Origin: Verrucomicrobia bacterium UBA6775
GTDB lineage: Bacteria > Verrucomicrobiota > Verrucomicrobiia > Limisphaerales > UBA1096
Direction of reading: 5' to 3'
NCBI GenBank assembly: GCA_002453165.1
Contig: DKGH01000087.1
Location: forward strand, 1-21,074
Length of the DNA stretch: 21,074 bases
This document shows positions 6,026-14,146 of this stretch, piece by piece (the first letter of the stretch is position 1; each line of letters opens with the position of its first letter). Under the pieces are notes generated by a model. That model saw nothing but the letters and a program-made list of their open reading frames with translations. It did not search any database and was not told the DNA's origin. The translations under genes and the position numbers were made by a program.

Positions 6026-7207
6026 TTGAATTTTCACCGGAATAACTTTGCCTGCTTGTCAGTAATTTTGCTGGCCGGTTTTGCGTTTGCCCCAGTGGTT
6101 TTTGCGGAGAAAGCCCGGTTTTTCTCGTCGAAAGGGAGCTCTGCGTTCAAGTCGCGTGCACGCGATGTGAAGATGGATACCGGGCGCAGCCTCCTAAGCA
6201 CAGCCAAGTCCGCGAGCGGTGTCGGCGCATCGATTCATCCCACCACATCAAGCAAACTCGACAAGCAGTCGTCCCGCAGATTGCTCGAGATGTTCGACCG
6301 AAAAAAGAACTGGGTCTTCCACGGGCTGGGGGGGGACGACGAGGAAAAGGAGGACATCATTTCCGAGGACAACTGGACGAACGGGGAGAAACAATTGTTT
6401 CGCGACCCGTACCGGAGATCGAACGGGGTGGTCGAGAGTTTCATTCAGGGCGACGAGCAGAACTCCCCGGACAAAAACGGGCGCAACAGAAATAGCAGAC
6501 AGAAGGATCCCACTCGTTTGAGACCGGAGGAGGACGAGGAGGATCGATTGAATCGGGACGAGACCAAACTCGACCTTGAGTTGACCCAGCGAGTCGAAAG
6601 AACAGGCCTCGCGTTCAGTGGCAACTCGCCGTTCGCGGCCCGTGCGGCGCTATCGGATTCATCCCCGTTCGCCCGTCGGAAAACCGGCTCCGGCAATCCG
6701 TTCCGGATCAAGCGCGGTACCGGCGAATCCCGCGCGGGCCGGTTCGTCGGCTCGAGTGGAACGCGGACGCCCGGCGGCCAGACGCTTGGCCAAGCGGGAG
6801 GCAGAGTGCAGGGCGGTTTTTTCACCTCGACAAAAACCGGACAACAACAGGGCGTCTTCGGCGGGATGTCACCATTCGCTGCCAACGGCGGAGGGCAGTC
6901 GCGCAAGCCGCTTGGTCTGGCGCCGTTGAATTTTGGAGCGAGCCTGAATCCGGGCGCGTCCACCCCGGTCACCGGCGTTGGCGTGGATGAAATGAAAAAC
7001 GCCGTGAAGCCGCCGGCGTTGGGCATCAAGCCCGCGGGGCAGGGCAACGCGATTTCGTCGATCATTGCCGCGCCGCCGGCCATGTCGCCCAAGCGCAGCA
7101 TGCCCTTGCTGTTTCAGGGCAACCGGTCGTCCAGTCCCACCGTGCGCGGCGGGTTGTTGAACAACAACATGAACTCGACGTTCGGCAAAAAGCCTGGCGG
7201 CCGCTGA
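6026..7207 (+). CDS. secreted low-complexity protein of unknown function
   Basis: 393 aa from a TTG at 6026, chosen because it gives a clear signal peptide (NNFACLSVILLAGFAFAPVVFA, split at about residue 25) and is preceded by GGGGGA about 13 bases upstream. The frame remains open further upstream over the MscS gene, but that part is not signal-like. Residues about 85-140 are charged and may be the folded part (RKKNWVFHGLGGD; EDNWTNGEKQLFRDP; GVVESFIQGDEQ). The rest is rich in Gly, Ser, Pro and Arg and repeats a short SPFA/NPF motif (GNSPFAAR, DSSPFARR, GSGNPFRI, GMSPFAAN). A full palindrome copy at 6783-6796 reads TLGQAGG in this segment. I recognise no domain. It follows mscS by 61 bp and precedes the MFS gene by 26 bp. 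Confidence 0.7.
   Translation: MNFHRNNFACLSVILLAGFAFAPVVFAEKARFFSSKGSSAFKSRARDVKMDTGRSLLSTAKSASGVGASIHPTTSSKLDKQSSRRLLEMFDRKKNWVFHGLGGDDEEKEDIISEDNWTNGEKQLFRDPYRRSNGVVESFIQGDEQNSPDKNGRNRNSRQKDPTRLRPEEDEEDRLNRDETKLDLELTQRVERTGLAFSGNSPFAARAALSDSSPFARRKTGSGNPFRIKRGTGESRAGRFVGSSGTRTPGGQTLGQAGGRVQGGFFTSTKTGQQQGVFGGMSPFAANGGGQSRKPLGLAPLNFGASLNPGASTPVTGVGVDEMKNAVKPPALGIKPAGQGNAISSIIAAPPAMSPKRSMPLLFQGNRSSSPTVRGGLLNNNMNSTFGKKPGGR
6783..6796. repeat. CGCTTGGCCAAGCG palindrome (coding)
   Basis: Full 14-bp copy read TLGQAGG in the Gly/Ser/Pro-rich part of the secreted low-complexity protein, a place where extra residues should be tolerated. Confidence 0.9.
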
Positions 7208-7233
7208 CTTCACTTGACGCGCGTGTCGGGCGT

Positions 7234-8592
7234 GTGGCCCACTCCTTGGCCTTGAGTCAGGCCGCCACCAAGTCGCCGTTTCCCGATGGGGTCCAGAGTC
7301 TGTTCTGGTTTTTCTTCCTCAATTTTCTGTCCTGCCAGATCATCATGGACAGCCCGATTTTTCTGTACGCGGAAAGTCTCGGGGCCAGTGCCACTATCAT
7401 GGGTTTGATCGCGGGGATGACGCCGCTGATGGTCATCTTCCAGATTCCCGCCGCCGCTCACGTGGGTCGCTGGGGCTACCGGTTTTTCATCGCGACCGGC
7501 TGGACGGTTCGTTTGCTGTTCGTGCTCGGATTGATATTCGTGCCGATGATGGACGGAGTCCTGAATTCGCAGAGCCAACTGGCGCTGGTGATCGGCCTGC
7601 TGTTCGCGTTCAACATGATCCGGGGGATCGCCAGTTGCGCCTGGTTTCCGTGGATTCGCGGCCTGATCCCGGAGACGATTCGTGGACGATACCTGACACT
7701 CGAGAGCGCGTTCGCCAACGCCGGGAGTCTTGTGGCGTTTTTGCTGGTGGCAATTTACCTGGGCAAATCGCCGACGAGTGGGCAGTTCACCGTGCTGTTT
7801 GCGTTCAGTTTTATGATGGGGGCGGTGAGCATCGCGTTCATTCGGCGTGTGCCGGACGTGGCCCCGCCGGAGGAGGAGGCCGGCAAAAAACAGCAGGCTC
7901 CGTGGGCGGAGATTTTTGCGGCCAAACCGTTTCGAAAATTGCTCTGGACGGAGCTGTTCATGGCCATTGCGCTTGGCGGCTTGGCGGCGTTCACGGTGAA
8001 GTATCTCAAGGCCGAGGCCGGTATGCAGGCGAACCACATCATGCTCGCCTCGGCGGCCAAGTTTGTCGGGGCGCTGGGCACACTTTGGTTTCTCAAGACA
8101 CGGCTGGATCGACTGGGGAGTCGGCCGGTGATTTTGTTCGGCCTCATCATGGGGCTGGTTTGCGTGGGTGTGTTTGGGTTGATAGCCGGTAAGGTGCTGC
8201 CGTTGAACTTTTACGCGGTGGCCGGGCTGTACCTGAGTTTCGGATTCGTGCTCTCCAGCGTGACGATGTCGATGACACGCCTTGCGATGGCCACCGTGCC
8301 GCGCCTGGGCAGCAGCCATTACTTCGCGGTGTACGCCGTGGTCGGCAACCTGGCGATGGGCCTTTCCCCGACGCTTTGGGGCGTGATGATCGACGTGATG
8401 TCAGCCAGCAAATCGATCTGGCTGGGGGTCGAGTGGAATGAGTACACTCTCTATTTCGCGGGGGTGGCCTTGGTGTTGCTGTTGACTGCCGTGGCCACGT
8501 TGCGCTTGGAGGAGGCCAAGGCTGCGCGGCTCAACGCACTGTTTCTCGATCTTGTTCGCCACTCGCCGCTCCGAAGTTGGCTGCGGAATTAA
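7234..8592 (+). CDS. major facilitator superfamily (MFS) transporter
   Basis: 452-aa inner-membrane carrier with about 12 hydrophobic segments and a central hydrophilic loop near residues 208-225 (PPEEEAGKKQQAPW), the usual 6+6 arrangement. GTG at 7234 is the first start after the preceding gene's TGA (7207). No Shine-Dalgarno is visible, so coupling to the upstream gene is possible. The first half carries PDGVQSLFWFFFLNF and an IRGLIPETIRGRYLTLES loop, which fits the MFS loop 4-5 region. The substrate cannot be read from sequence. It ends convergent with the SBF-like carrier; the 40 bp between them hold a repeat hairpin. Confidence 0.85.
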   Translation: MAHSLALSQAATKSPFPDGVQSLFWFFFLNFLSCQIIMDSPIFLYAESLGASATIMGLIAGMTPLMVIFQIPAAAHVGRWGYRFFIATGWTVRLLFVLGLIFVPMMDGVLNSQSQLALVIGLLFAFNMIRGIASCAWFPWIRGLIPETIRGRYLTLESAFANAGSLVAFLLVAIYLGKSPTSGQFTVLFAFSFMMGAVSIAFIRRVPDVAPPEEEAGKKQQAPWAEIFAAKPFRKLLWTELFMAIALGGLAAFTVKYLKAEAGMQANHIMLASAAKFVGALGTLWFLKTRLDRLGSRPVILFGLIMGLVCVGVFGLIAGKVLPLNFYAVAGLYLSFGFVLSSVTMSMTRLAMATVPRLGSSHYFAVYAVVGNLAMGLSPTLWGVMIDVMSASKSIWLGVEWNEYTLYFAGVALVLLLTAVATLRLEEAKAARLNALFLDLVRHSPLRSWLRN

Positions 8593-8600
8593 AGCGAGCG

Positions 8601-8626
8601 CGCTTGGCCGGGTGCTTGGCCAAGCG
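8601..8626. repeat. palindrome-derived hairpin between convergent genes
   Basis: CGCTTGGCC (8601-8609) and GGCCAAGCG (8618-8626) form a perfect 9-bp stem with an 8-base loop. The right arm is part of a complete GCTTGGCCAAGC palindrome (8614-8625). It occupies most of the gap between two genes that end toward each other. It could serve as a terminator in both directions, although neither side has a clear U-tract. Confidence 0.75.
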
Positions 8627-8632
8627 GCTGGA

Positions 8633-9625
8633 TCAGTTGCGGGTGTTTCGCCGTTCGAAAAAAGGGACGAGAAACGTGTCCACCACCAGTTGAATCAGGT
8701 GATAGATGGCGAGCGGCAGCGCTCCGATCGGATTGTCCCCGAAGAAGCGTTCCCAAAGATAGATGCCATTGGGCAGCGTTTTTTGCGAACCGGAAAAGAC
8801 CAGAGCCGTGCCGGTGCCGCTGTCCAACCGGAAGAGCAGGCTCATCCCAAAATTCCAGCCCAACAGGATCGCGTGCAGCAGGGTGGAGACAAGCGCGATG
8901 CGGAGGAAGATTTCCGTGTTGCCCTGAATCTGCCCGGTGGCCACCGAGAAGCCGGAGTAGACAAAAACAAGAATGATTATCTGCGGCACCAAACGGATGC
9001 CCTTGATGAACGGCTGGGTTTTTTTCCAAAGAAAACGACGCAGCATCTGACCAAGCACGACCGGTAAAATGACTACCTGCAGCATTTTTAAAATCATGCT
9101 GGCCACCGGGAGTTCCACCTCGGCACCGACGCTGAGCTGCAGAATGAACGGCGTCAGAACGACGGTGAGCGAACTGGACAGCAGGGTAAAAATGAGCGCG
9201 ATTTCCTGATTGCCCCGGGCGAGCACGGTCAGCGCCAGGGCCGAGGCGAGGCTGCTCGCCTGCGCGGCCAAGAGCATCACAGCAGTCAAAAAATGGGCGT
9301 TCCCTTCCGGTTGCAATCCGATGGCCAAGCCGTACGCGACGAGCGGCGCAACGCAGTAGGTCGAGACGAGCACCAGTCCGATGGCGCCGAGATTGGTCGC
9401 CTGGCTCTGGAGCTTGCCGGTGTCCAGCGTGAAGCCGGAGATGCCCATCATTACGCCGACGAGCACTGGGGTGGCCCATCCGGTGTTTTTGATCGCAACC
9501 CCCCCCTCGGGCAACCATAGGCCGATCGGGATCATCAAAACCAGCAGTGTCAAAAACCAGTACCGGCTGATCAACGTTCGCCAGCGGTTGCTGCCGTCGG
9601 CGGATGGTTCGGAAACGCAAGCCAT
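8633..9625 (-). CDS. SBF-like (bile acid:sodium symporter fold) carrier
   Basis: 330-aa inner-membrane protein with about 10 hydrophobic segments, from the ATG at 9625 (MACVSEPSADG). The extension upstream overlaps the divergent gene and looks spurious. Features of the SBF-like/YfeH (SLC10A7-type) branch include an early WATPVLVGVMMGISGFTLD and a C-terminal block TALVFSGSQKTLPNGIYLWE, in which the SQKTLP core lies in the second unwound helix of the fold. Length matches the family (about 330 aa). The substrate in bacteria is generally unknown; a sodium-coupled organic anion is likely. It is divergent from the large dehydrogenase/cytochrome gene, with 81 bp between starts. Confidence 0.85.
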   Translation of the reverse strand: MACVSEPSADGSNRWRTLISRYWFLTLLVLMIPIGLWLPEGGVAIKNTGWATPVLVGVMMGISGFTLDTGKLQSQATNLGAIGLVLVSTYCVAPLVAYGLAIGLQPEGNAHFLTAVMLLAAQASSLASALALTVLARGNQEIALIFTLLSSSLTVVLTPFILQLSVGAEVELPVASMILKMLQVVILPVVLGQMLRRFLWKKTQPFIKGIRLVPQIIILVFVYSGFSVATGQIQGNTEIFLRIALVSTLLHAILLGWNFGMSLLFRLDSGTGTALVFSGSQKTLPNGIYLWERFFGDNPIGALPLAIYHLIQLVVDTFLVPFFERRNTRN

Positions 9626-9706
9626 GTGGCAGTGCAGTATGCGGACGAGACCGGGGCAACTCAATGGGGATTTGACACGAGGGGTACGTGTACCCGATTT
9701 TCCCCC
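9626..9706. promoter_or_regulatory. divergent promoter region with a candidate operator
   Basis: 81 bp between two divergent starts. It contains a consensus-like TTGACA (9672-9677) pointing at the + strand gene, and just downstream an inverted repeat GGGTAC-GT-GTACCC (9682-9695). A repressor bound there would cover the promoter spacer. The -10 region at the usual distance (CGATTT) is poor, so the promoter assignment is weak. The + strand start codon is preceded by a run of C, not by a Shine-Dalgarno. Confidence 0.35.
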
Positions 9707-12700
9707 ATGCACTTTCGTCGATGGGCTTTCCTTTTTGCCGCGCTGTGGTTGCCGCAGGGGAATGTGTGTTCGCAGGTGCCACCGGCGGAGGAGATTTACA
9801 GCCGATTTGGTGTGGTCAAACCGGGCGAGCCGATCGCGGGATTTGCCGGCGGCAGGTTTGCAATGGCGGACGATGAAGTGGTCGTGTTTATTGGTCAGGA
9901 AAACCTGGTTCGCGAACAAAAATCCGGCGTGATGGAGTCGATGCTTGCGTCCGGTTTTGCCGCGCACAAACCGAGGTTTCGGTTCATGGCATGGGAGGCG
10001 GACACGGTTTACCAGCAGTGGCGCGAGGTAAATTTTGGCGACTGGCCCGCACAGCTTCATGCCGCCGGGGCGACGATGTTGGTCGTCCAGTTTGGGCAGA
10101 TGGAATCGCTTGACGGCCGGGGGCGACTCACCGAGTTCACTGCGGCCTATCATCGACTGCTGGACGAATTCGCACAGCGCACTCGGCGTGTGGTGTTGCT
10201 TTCGCCATTGCCATTTGAGTCGCCGCAGGCTTCCCACGCGCCGGACCTCCCCAGCCGCGACGCCGACGTGTATGCCTACACGAAGGCAATTCGGGAGATT
10301 GCAGTTCAACGAGGCGCGGTGTTTGTGGATCTATATTCGCCGTTCGTCGACAGCTCGGATTCGCGCGTGGCCGAGCGCCTAACGGAGAATGGAATCCACC
10401 TGATAGAGCAGGGGTTGGAGCGGGTGGGTGCCGAGATCGCCCGGCAGTTGGGTGTCGATTTGGCCAAGGCTCCGCCTCCGGGTATGCGCGAGGAGATCGT
10501 CCGCAAAAACCAGTTGTGGTTCGACTGCTGGCGGCCGGCGAACTGGTCATTCGTGTACGGCGATCGGATCAGCCAGCGATACGGCCGAGCCGGTGGTGGC
10601 CTGCCATCGTTGAAGGCGTCATTCGAGCGGCAATTGCCGTTGCTGCAGGAGGCGGAGCGGCGGGTTCACGCGTTGGCGCTTGGCCAAGCGGTGGCGCCGT
10701 ACAGCCCGAAGCCGACCCCCTTGGCCAAGCCGGAGAAAAAAACGCTGCCACCGAAGGAGCAGTTGGCGGCTTTCACCGTGGACGACCAGTACGAGGTGAA
10801 CCTGTACGCCTCCGAGGCTGATGGCGTGGTGAAGCCGATTCAGTTTGCCTGGGACGAAAAACGGCGGCTGTACGTGGCTTGTTCGCCGACCTACCCGCAG
10901 ACTTTGGCCAGTTCGCCTCGCACCGATTTCGTACTCGTTTTGGAGGACGCGAATGGTGATGGCCGGGCGGACCGGTCGCACCGGTTTGCGGAGGGATTGA
11001 CCATGGTGCAGGGGGTGGAGCCGGGCGCGGGCGGATTGTACGTCTGTGACTTTGACCGGCTGTTGCACCTGAAGGATACCGACGGGGACGGCCGTGCTGA
11101 TATCCGACGTGTGCTCTTTTCGGGGTTTGGTATCGGGGACACGCATCAGCTCGTGAACAGCATCAGTCACGGGCCGGACGGCAGCCTTTGGTTTACGCAG
11201 GGGCTGCACGCGATGTCGCGCGTGGAGTCGCCGTGGGGCATCGCGCGGTTGGACCGATCCGCGGTGTGGCGGCTGCGTCCGCGGGAGCTTCGGCTTGAGG
11301 GATTTTTTGGAGGCGGCATGGCCGGCGCGAATTGCTGGGGCGTGACGTTTGACGACTACGGGCAGGTGTTTCACAAAAGCGGCGACCGGCCCCACGGCTA
11401 CTGGACGGTGCCGGGGATGGTGCGCGGGGGCAATCCATCCGGCAGCAGCTCGGCGACGGAGGCGAGCGTGTCGTACCGCAATTCGCCGGAGCAGTATCAC
11501 CCGACTGGCGCGCTGTTCGAAACATCCCCCAAGACAACGTCGATCGACATCATCGGGACACAGGCGTTGCCGTCGGAGATTCAGGGCAACGCATTGATCG
11601 GCGGTTACTTTGGCTCGGTGGTGGAACTGCACGAAATTCTCGACGACGGCGCCGGCTTCAAGAGCAGGCAGCGCCCGCGCGTGGTGACGTCCTCGACGCC
11701 GGCGTTTCGGCCGGTGGACGTGAGCGTCGGGCCGGACGGCGCGATGTATTTGGCCGACTGGACGAACCCGATCATCGGCCATTATCAGGCGAGCTACGCC
11801 AACCCCAACCGCGATAAGACGAGCGGGCGTATTTGGCGGATCACAGCCAATGGCTTTCCGCCGATTCAACAACCGGATCTCGCTGCGATGTCGGTCAGCG
11901 ATCTGCTGGAGCAACTGTCCTCGCTGGAACGCTGGACGCGTTATCAGGCCAAGCGACTGCTTTTTTATCGGCCAAGCCCGCAGGTGATTCGCGAGGCGGA
12001 CGCCTGGCTGGCCAAGCGCTGGGAGGTGGCGGACGATAAATGGCTGCTGGAGGTGATCGGCGTGTACGAGGCGCATGAGACGGTGCGGCCAAGGCTGCTC
12101 GATCGGCTGTTGGCCTCGGACGATCATCGCGTCCGCGCCTATGCCACGCGCGTGGCCGGCAAGTGGGGCACGCGCCTGGTCAAGCCAATGGCCCGGCTCA
12201 GGCAGCGGGCCGGCGATGAACATCCGCGCGTCCGGCTGGAGGCGGCAGTGGCCGCAACGTATGTGCCCCGGGCAGAGTCGGTCGAGGTCGTTATGCAGGT
12301 TTGGGCCGGAGAGCGGGATCGTTTTCTCGATTACGCCATTGGCACGAGCGCTCGGGCGTTGCAGCCGTATTGGGATCACGCCCTGCGCGACGGGAAACTG
12401 GATTTTGCCGGCCACACCGAGCGCGCGGATTTTTTGCGAAAGCTGCGCGGCACGCCGCCGAAAAGGGCGTCGGAGGGGGAGCAACTCTACAACATGGCCT
12501 GCATGGCCTGTCATCAACCGGAGGGGAAAGGCCTGCCCGGGGTGTACCCGCCGCTGGCCGGGAGCGAGTGGGTGAGCGGCGACCCGGAACGACTGGTCAA
12601 GGTGATCCTCCACGGGCTGACCGGGCCGATAACCGTGGCCGGCCAGAAGTACGGGACAGGGAACGCAGTGCCGATGCCAGCTATGGGGGGACTGAGCGAC

Positions 12701-12841
12701 CACCAGATTGCCGCTGTGTTGTCGTACATCCGGAAGGAGTTTGGGCAGGAGGCCGCGGCAGTCTCCGCCGAGGCGGTGGAAAAGATCCGCGTCGGGACGG
12801 CTGACCGGGACAAACCCTGGACGGCGGATGAGTTGCGTTGA
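9707..12841 (+). CDS. secreted PVC-type dehydrogenase with SGNH-like, HEAT and cytochrome c domains
   Basis: 1044-aa exported multidomain protein; the ATG at 9707 gives a signal peptide (HFRRWAFLFAALWLPQGNVCS). Residues about 35-260 resemble an SGNH hydrolase: VVVFIGQENLV where the Ser block should be, FGQMESLDG, and TENGIHL with His231 kept. The catalytic Ser is not evident, so it may be non-hydrolytic. Residues about 355-715 form the PVC dehydrogenase-type beta-propeller with two calcium-loop-like motifs (DANGDGRADRS near 414, DTDGDGRADIRR near 457). Residues about 725-915 look like HEAT-type helical repeats. Residues about 920-1020 are a class I cytochrome c: CMACH (Cys932, Cys935, His936) and a later Met in MPAMGG as the probable sixth ligand. 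Probable role: periplasmic oxidation of a sugar-like substrate with internal electron transfer to haem. Palindrome cores at 10460, 10680 and 10721 cluster around the linker after the SGNH part. Confidence 0.88.
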   Translation: MHFRRWAFLFAALWLPQGNVCSQVPPAEEIYSRFGVVKPGEPIAGFAGGRFAMADDEVVVFIGQENLVREQKSGVMESMLASGFAAHKPRFRFMAWEADTVYQQWREVNFGDWPAQLHAAGATMLVVQFGQMESLDGRGRLTEFTAAYHRLLDEFAQRTRRVVLLSPLPFESPQASHAPDLPSRDADVYAYTKAIREIAVQRGAVFVDLYSPFVDSSDSRVAERLTENGIHLIEQGLERVGAEIARQLGVDLAKAPPPGMREEIVRKNQLWFDCWRPANWSFVYGDRISQRYGRAGGGLPSLKASFERQLPLLQEAERRVHALALGQAVAPYSPKPTPLAKPEKKTLPPKEQLAAFTVDDQYEVNLYASEADGVVKPIQFAWDEKRRLYVACSPTYPQTLASSPRTDFVLVLEDANGDGRADRSHRFAEGLTMVQGVEPGAGGLYVCDFDRLLHLKDTDGDGRADIRRVLFSGFGIGDTHQLVNSISHGPDGSLWFTQGLHAMSRVESPWGIARLDRSAVWRLRPRELRLEGFFGGGMAGANCWGVTFDDYGQVFHKSGDRPHGYWTVPGMVRGGNPSGSSSATEASVSYRNSPEQYHPTGALFETSPKTTSIDIIGTQALPSEIQGNALIGGYFGSVVELHEILDDGAGFKSRQRPRVVTSSTPAFRPVDVSVGPDGAMYLADWTNPIIGHYQASYANPNRDKTSGRIWRITANGFPPIQQPDLAAMSVSDLLEQLSSLERWTRYQAKRLLFYRPSPQVIREADAWLAKRWEVADDKWLLEVIGVYEAHETVRPRLLDRLLASDDHRVRAYATRVAGKWGTRLVKPMARLRQRAGDEHPRVRLEAAVAATYVPRAESVEVVMQVWAGERDRFLDYAIGTSARALQPYWDHALRDGKLDFAGHTERADFLRKLRGTPPKRASEGEQLYNMACMACHQPEGKGLPGVYPPLAGSEWVSGDPERLVKVILHGLTGPITVAGQKYGTGNAVPMPAMGGLSDHQIAAVLSYIRKEFGQEAAAVSAEAVEKIRVGTADRDKPWTADELR
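10677..10690. repeat. CGCTTGGCCAAGCG palindrome (coding)
   Basis: Full 14-bp copy read ALALGQAVAP, at the end of the helix before the Pro/Lys-rich linker of the dehydrogenase/cytochrome protein. A core-only copy 31 bp further on (10721-10728) reads PLAKPEK in the linker itself. Confidence 0.9.
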
Positions 12842-12857
12842 CCGTCGGCTTGGCTTG

Positions 12858-12871
12858 CGCTTGGCCAAGCG
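12858..12871. repeat. CGCTTGGCCAAGCG palindrome (intergenic)
   Basis: Full 14-bp copy in the 51-bp gap between the dehydrogenase/cytochrome stop (12841) and the nucleoside transporter start (12893). It lies 21 bases upstream of the GTG. A degenerate half copy (CGGCTTGGC) precedes it at about 12846-12854. Confidence 0.9.
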
Positions 12872-12892
12872 GGCCACTAGCGTCCGGCTCTC

Positions 12893-14146
12893 GTGATCAC
12901 ATTGCGGCTCATCAGCCTGCTTGGCATTCTGACCTTCCTTGGCTTGGCCTGGGCGATGTCCACCCATCGCCGCAACATCCCATGGCGGGTGGTCGGCTGG
13001 GGGATGGGCCTGCAGTTGATCATCGCGCTGCTGGTTTTCCAGACACAGCTTGGCCAAGGGTTGTTCGAGGCGGCCAACGTGGCCGTCACCAAGCTGAACG
13101 AGTTCGCCAACGAGGGGTCAAAACTGGTGTTCGGACCGTTGGCTGAGCGGGAGAACATGGAGAACGTGTTCGGACCGGGCAAGGGGGTGCTGTTTGTCAT
13201 TGCGATTCCGGCCACGATCATTTTTGTCTCGGCACTTTCATCACTGCTTTACCACTGGCGCGTGCTGCCGTGGATCGTCACCGGCATCGCCTGGGTGATG
13301 CGGCGCACGCTGCGCACGAGCGGCAGCGAAACGTTGGCCTCGGCCGCGAATGTGTTCATGGGCCAAACCGAGGCGCCGCTGATCGTGAAGCCTTACCTCG
13401 CCGGCATGACGCGCAGTGAGTTGATGGCGTTGATGGTGGGCGGCATGGCGACCATCGCCGGCGGAGTGGCGGCGGCCTACGCCTCGCTCGGGATCGATGC
13501 GGGTCACCTGTTGACGGCGTCGCTGCTGAGTGCTCCCGGGACGTTGGTGATTGCGAAACTGATGTTTCCCGAGACGGAAAAAAGTGCAACGGCGAACGAG
13601 GCCTGCGAACTGCCGAGGAGCCCGGCCACCAACAGCATCGATGCCCTGTGCCAGGGCGCGGCAGACGGAATGCGCCTGTCGATCAATGTGATCGCAATGC
13701 TGATCGCCTTTATCGCGATGGTGTACCTTGCCAACGCGCTGCTGGCCTGGGCGTTGTCGTGGACGGACTGGACCATTACTATTCAGGAGGCGGTCGGTTG
13801 GCTGAATGTGCCGTTCGCCTTCATGATGGGTGTGCCGGCCGACGAATGCCTGCGGGTGGGCACGGTGCTGGGCGAGCGGGTGGTACTCAATGAGTTCGTG
13901 GGCTTCCTCAGCCTGTCCAACATGACCACGGGGGAGGGCGCGCTTAGTGAGCGAACCGTGACGATTGCGACGTTTGCGTTGTGCGGGTTTGCCAACTTCG
14001 CCAGCGTGGCGATCCAGATCGGGGGAATCAGCACGCTGGTGCCGGAGCGGCGGGCGGACTTGGCCAAGCTGGGCCTGCGGGCGATGGTCGGAGGCCTCTT
14101 GGCCTGTTACCTCACCGCCAGCGTGGCCGGGTTGTTGATGCGCTAG
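12893..14146 (+). CDS. nupC: concentrative nucleoside transporter (NupC/CNT family)
   Basis: 417-aa inner-membrane symporter for nucleosides, driven by H+ or Na+. Family marks: NVFGPGKGVLFVIAIPATII in the first half, then ASAANVFMGQTEAPLIVKPY (the GQTEAPL nucleoside-binding hairpin), MVGGMATIAGGVAAAYASLG, and NVPFAFMMGVPADECLRVG, RVVLNEFVGF and CGFANFASVAIQIGG (second binding half). Length matches NupC proteins (about 400 aa). The start is GTG at 12893, without a visible Shine-Dalgarno. Cores at 13050 and 14060 are read LGQG and LAKL. Its TAG (14144-14146) overlaps the TAG of the convergent histidine kinase gene within one CTAG. Confidence 0.92.
   Translation: MITLRLISLLGILTFLGLAWAMSTHRRNIPWRVVGWGMGLQLIIALLVFQTQLGQGLFEAANVAVTKLNEFANEGSKLVFGPLAERENMENVFGPGKGVLFVIAIPATIIFVSALSSLLYHWRVLPWIVTGIAWVMRRTLRTSGSETLASAANVFMGQTEAPLIVKPYLAGMTRSELMALMVGGMATIAGGVAAAYASLGIDAGHLLTASLLSAPGTLVIAKLMFPETEKSATANEACELPRSPATNSIDALCQGAADGMRLSINVIAMLIAFIAMVYLANALLAWALSWTDWTITIQEAVGWLNVPFAFMMGVPADECLRVGTVLGERVVLNEFVGFLSLSNMTTGEGALSERTVTIATFALCGFANFASVAIQIGGISTLVPERRADLAKLGLRAMVGGLLACYLTASVAGLLMR

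Noticed and set aside
7210..8319. 369-codon antisense frame over the MFS transporter
   Set aside because: His/Arg/Gln-rich composition without hydrophobic cores; the + strand protein is a clear transporter.
9321..9330. Near copies such as ATGGCCAAG (9322), CTGGCCAAG (12009, 15375) and TTGGCC halves
   Set aside because: They differ by one or more bases from the core. I left them out of the count so that only perfect cores support the enrichment claim.
10619..13057. 812-codon antisense open frame
   Set aside because: It lies opposite the dehydrogenase/cytochrome gene, is extremely rich in Arg/His/Pro and has no recognisable domain; long antisense frames are normal opposite high-GC genes.
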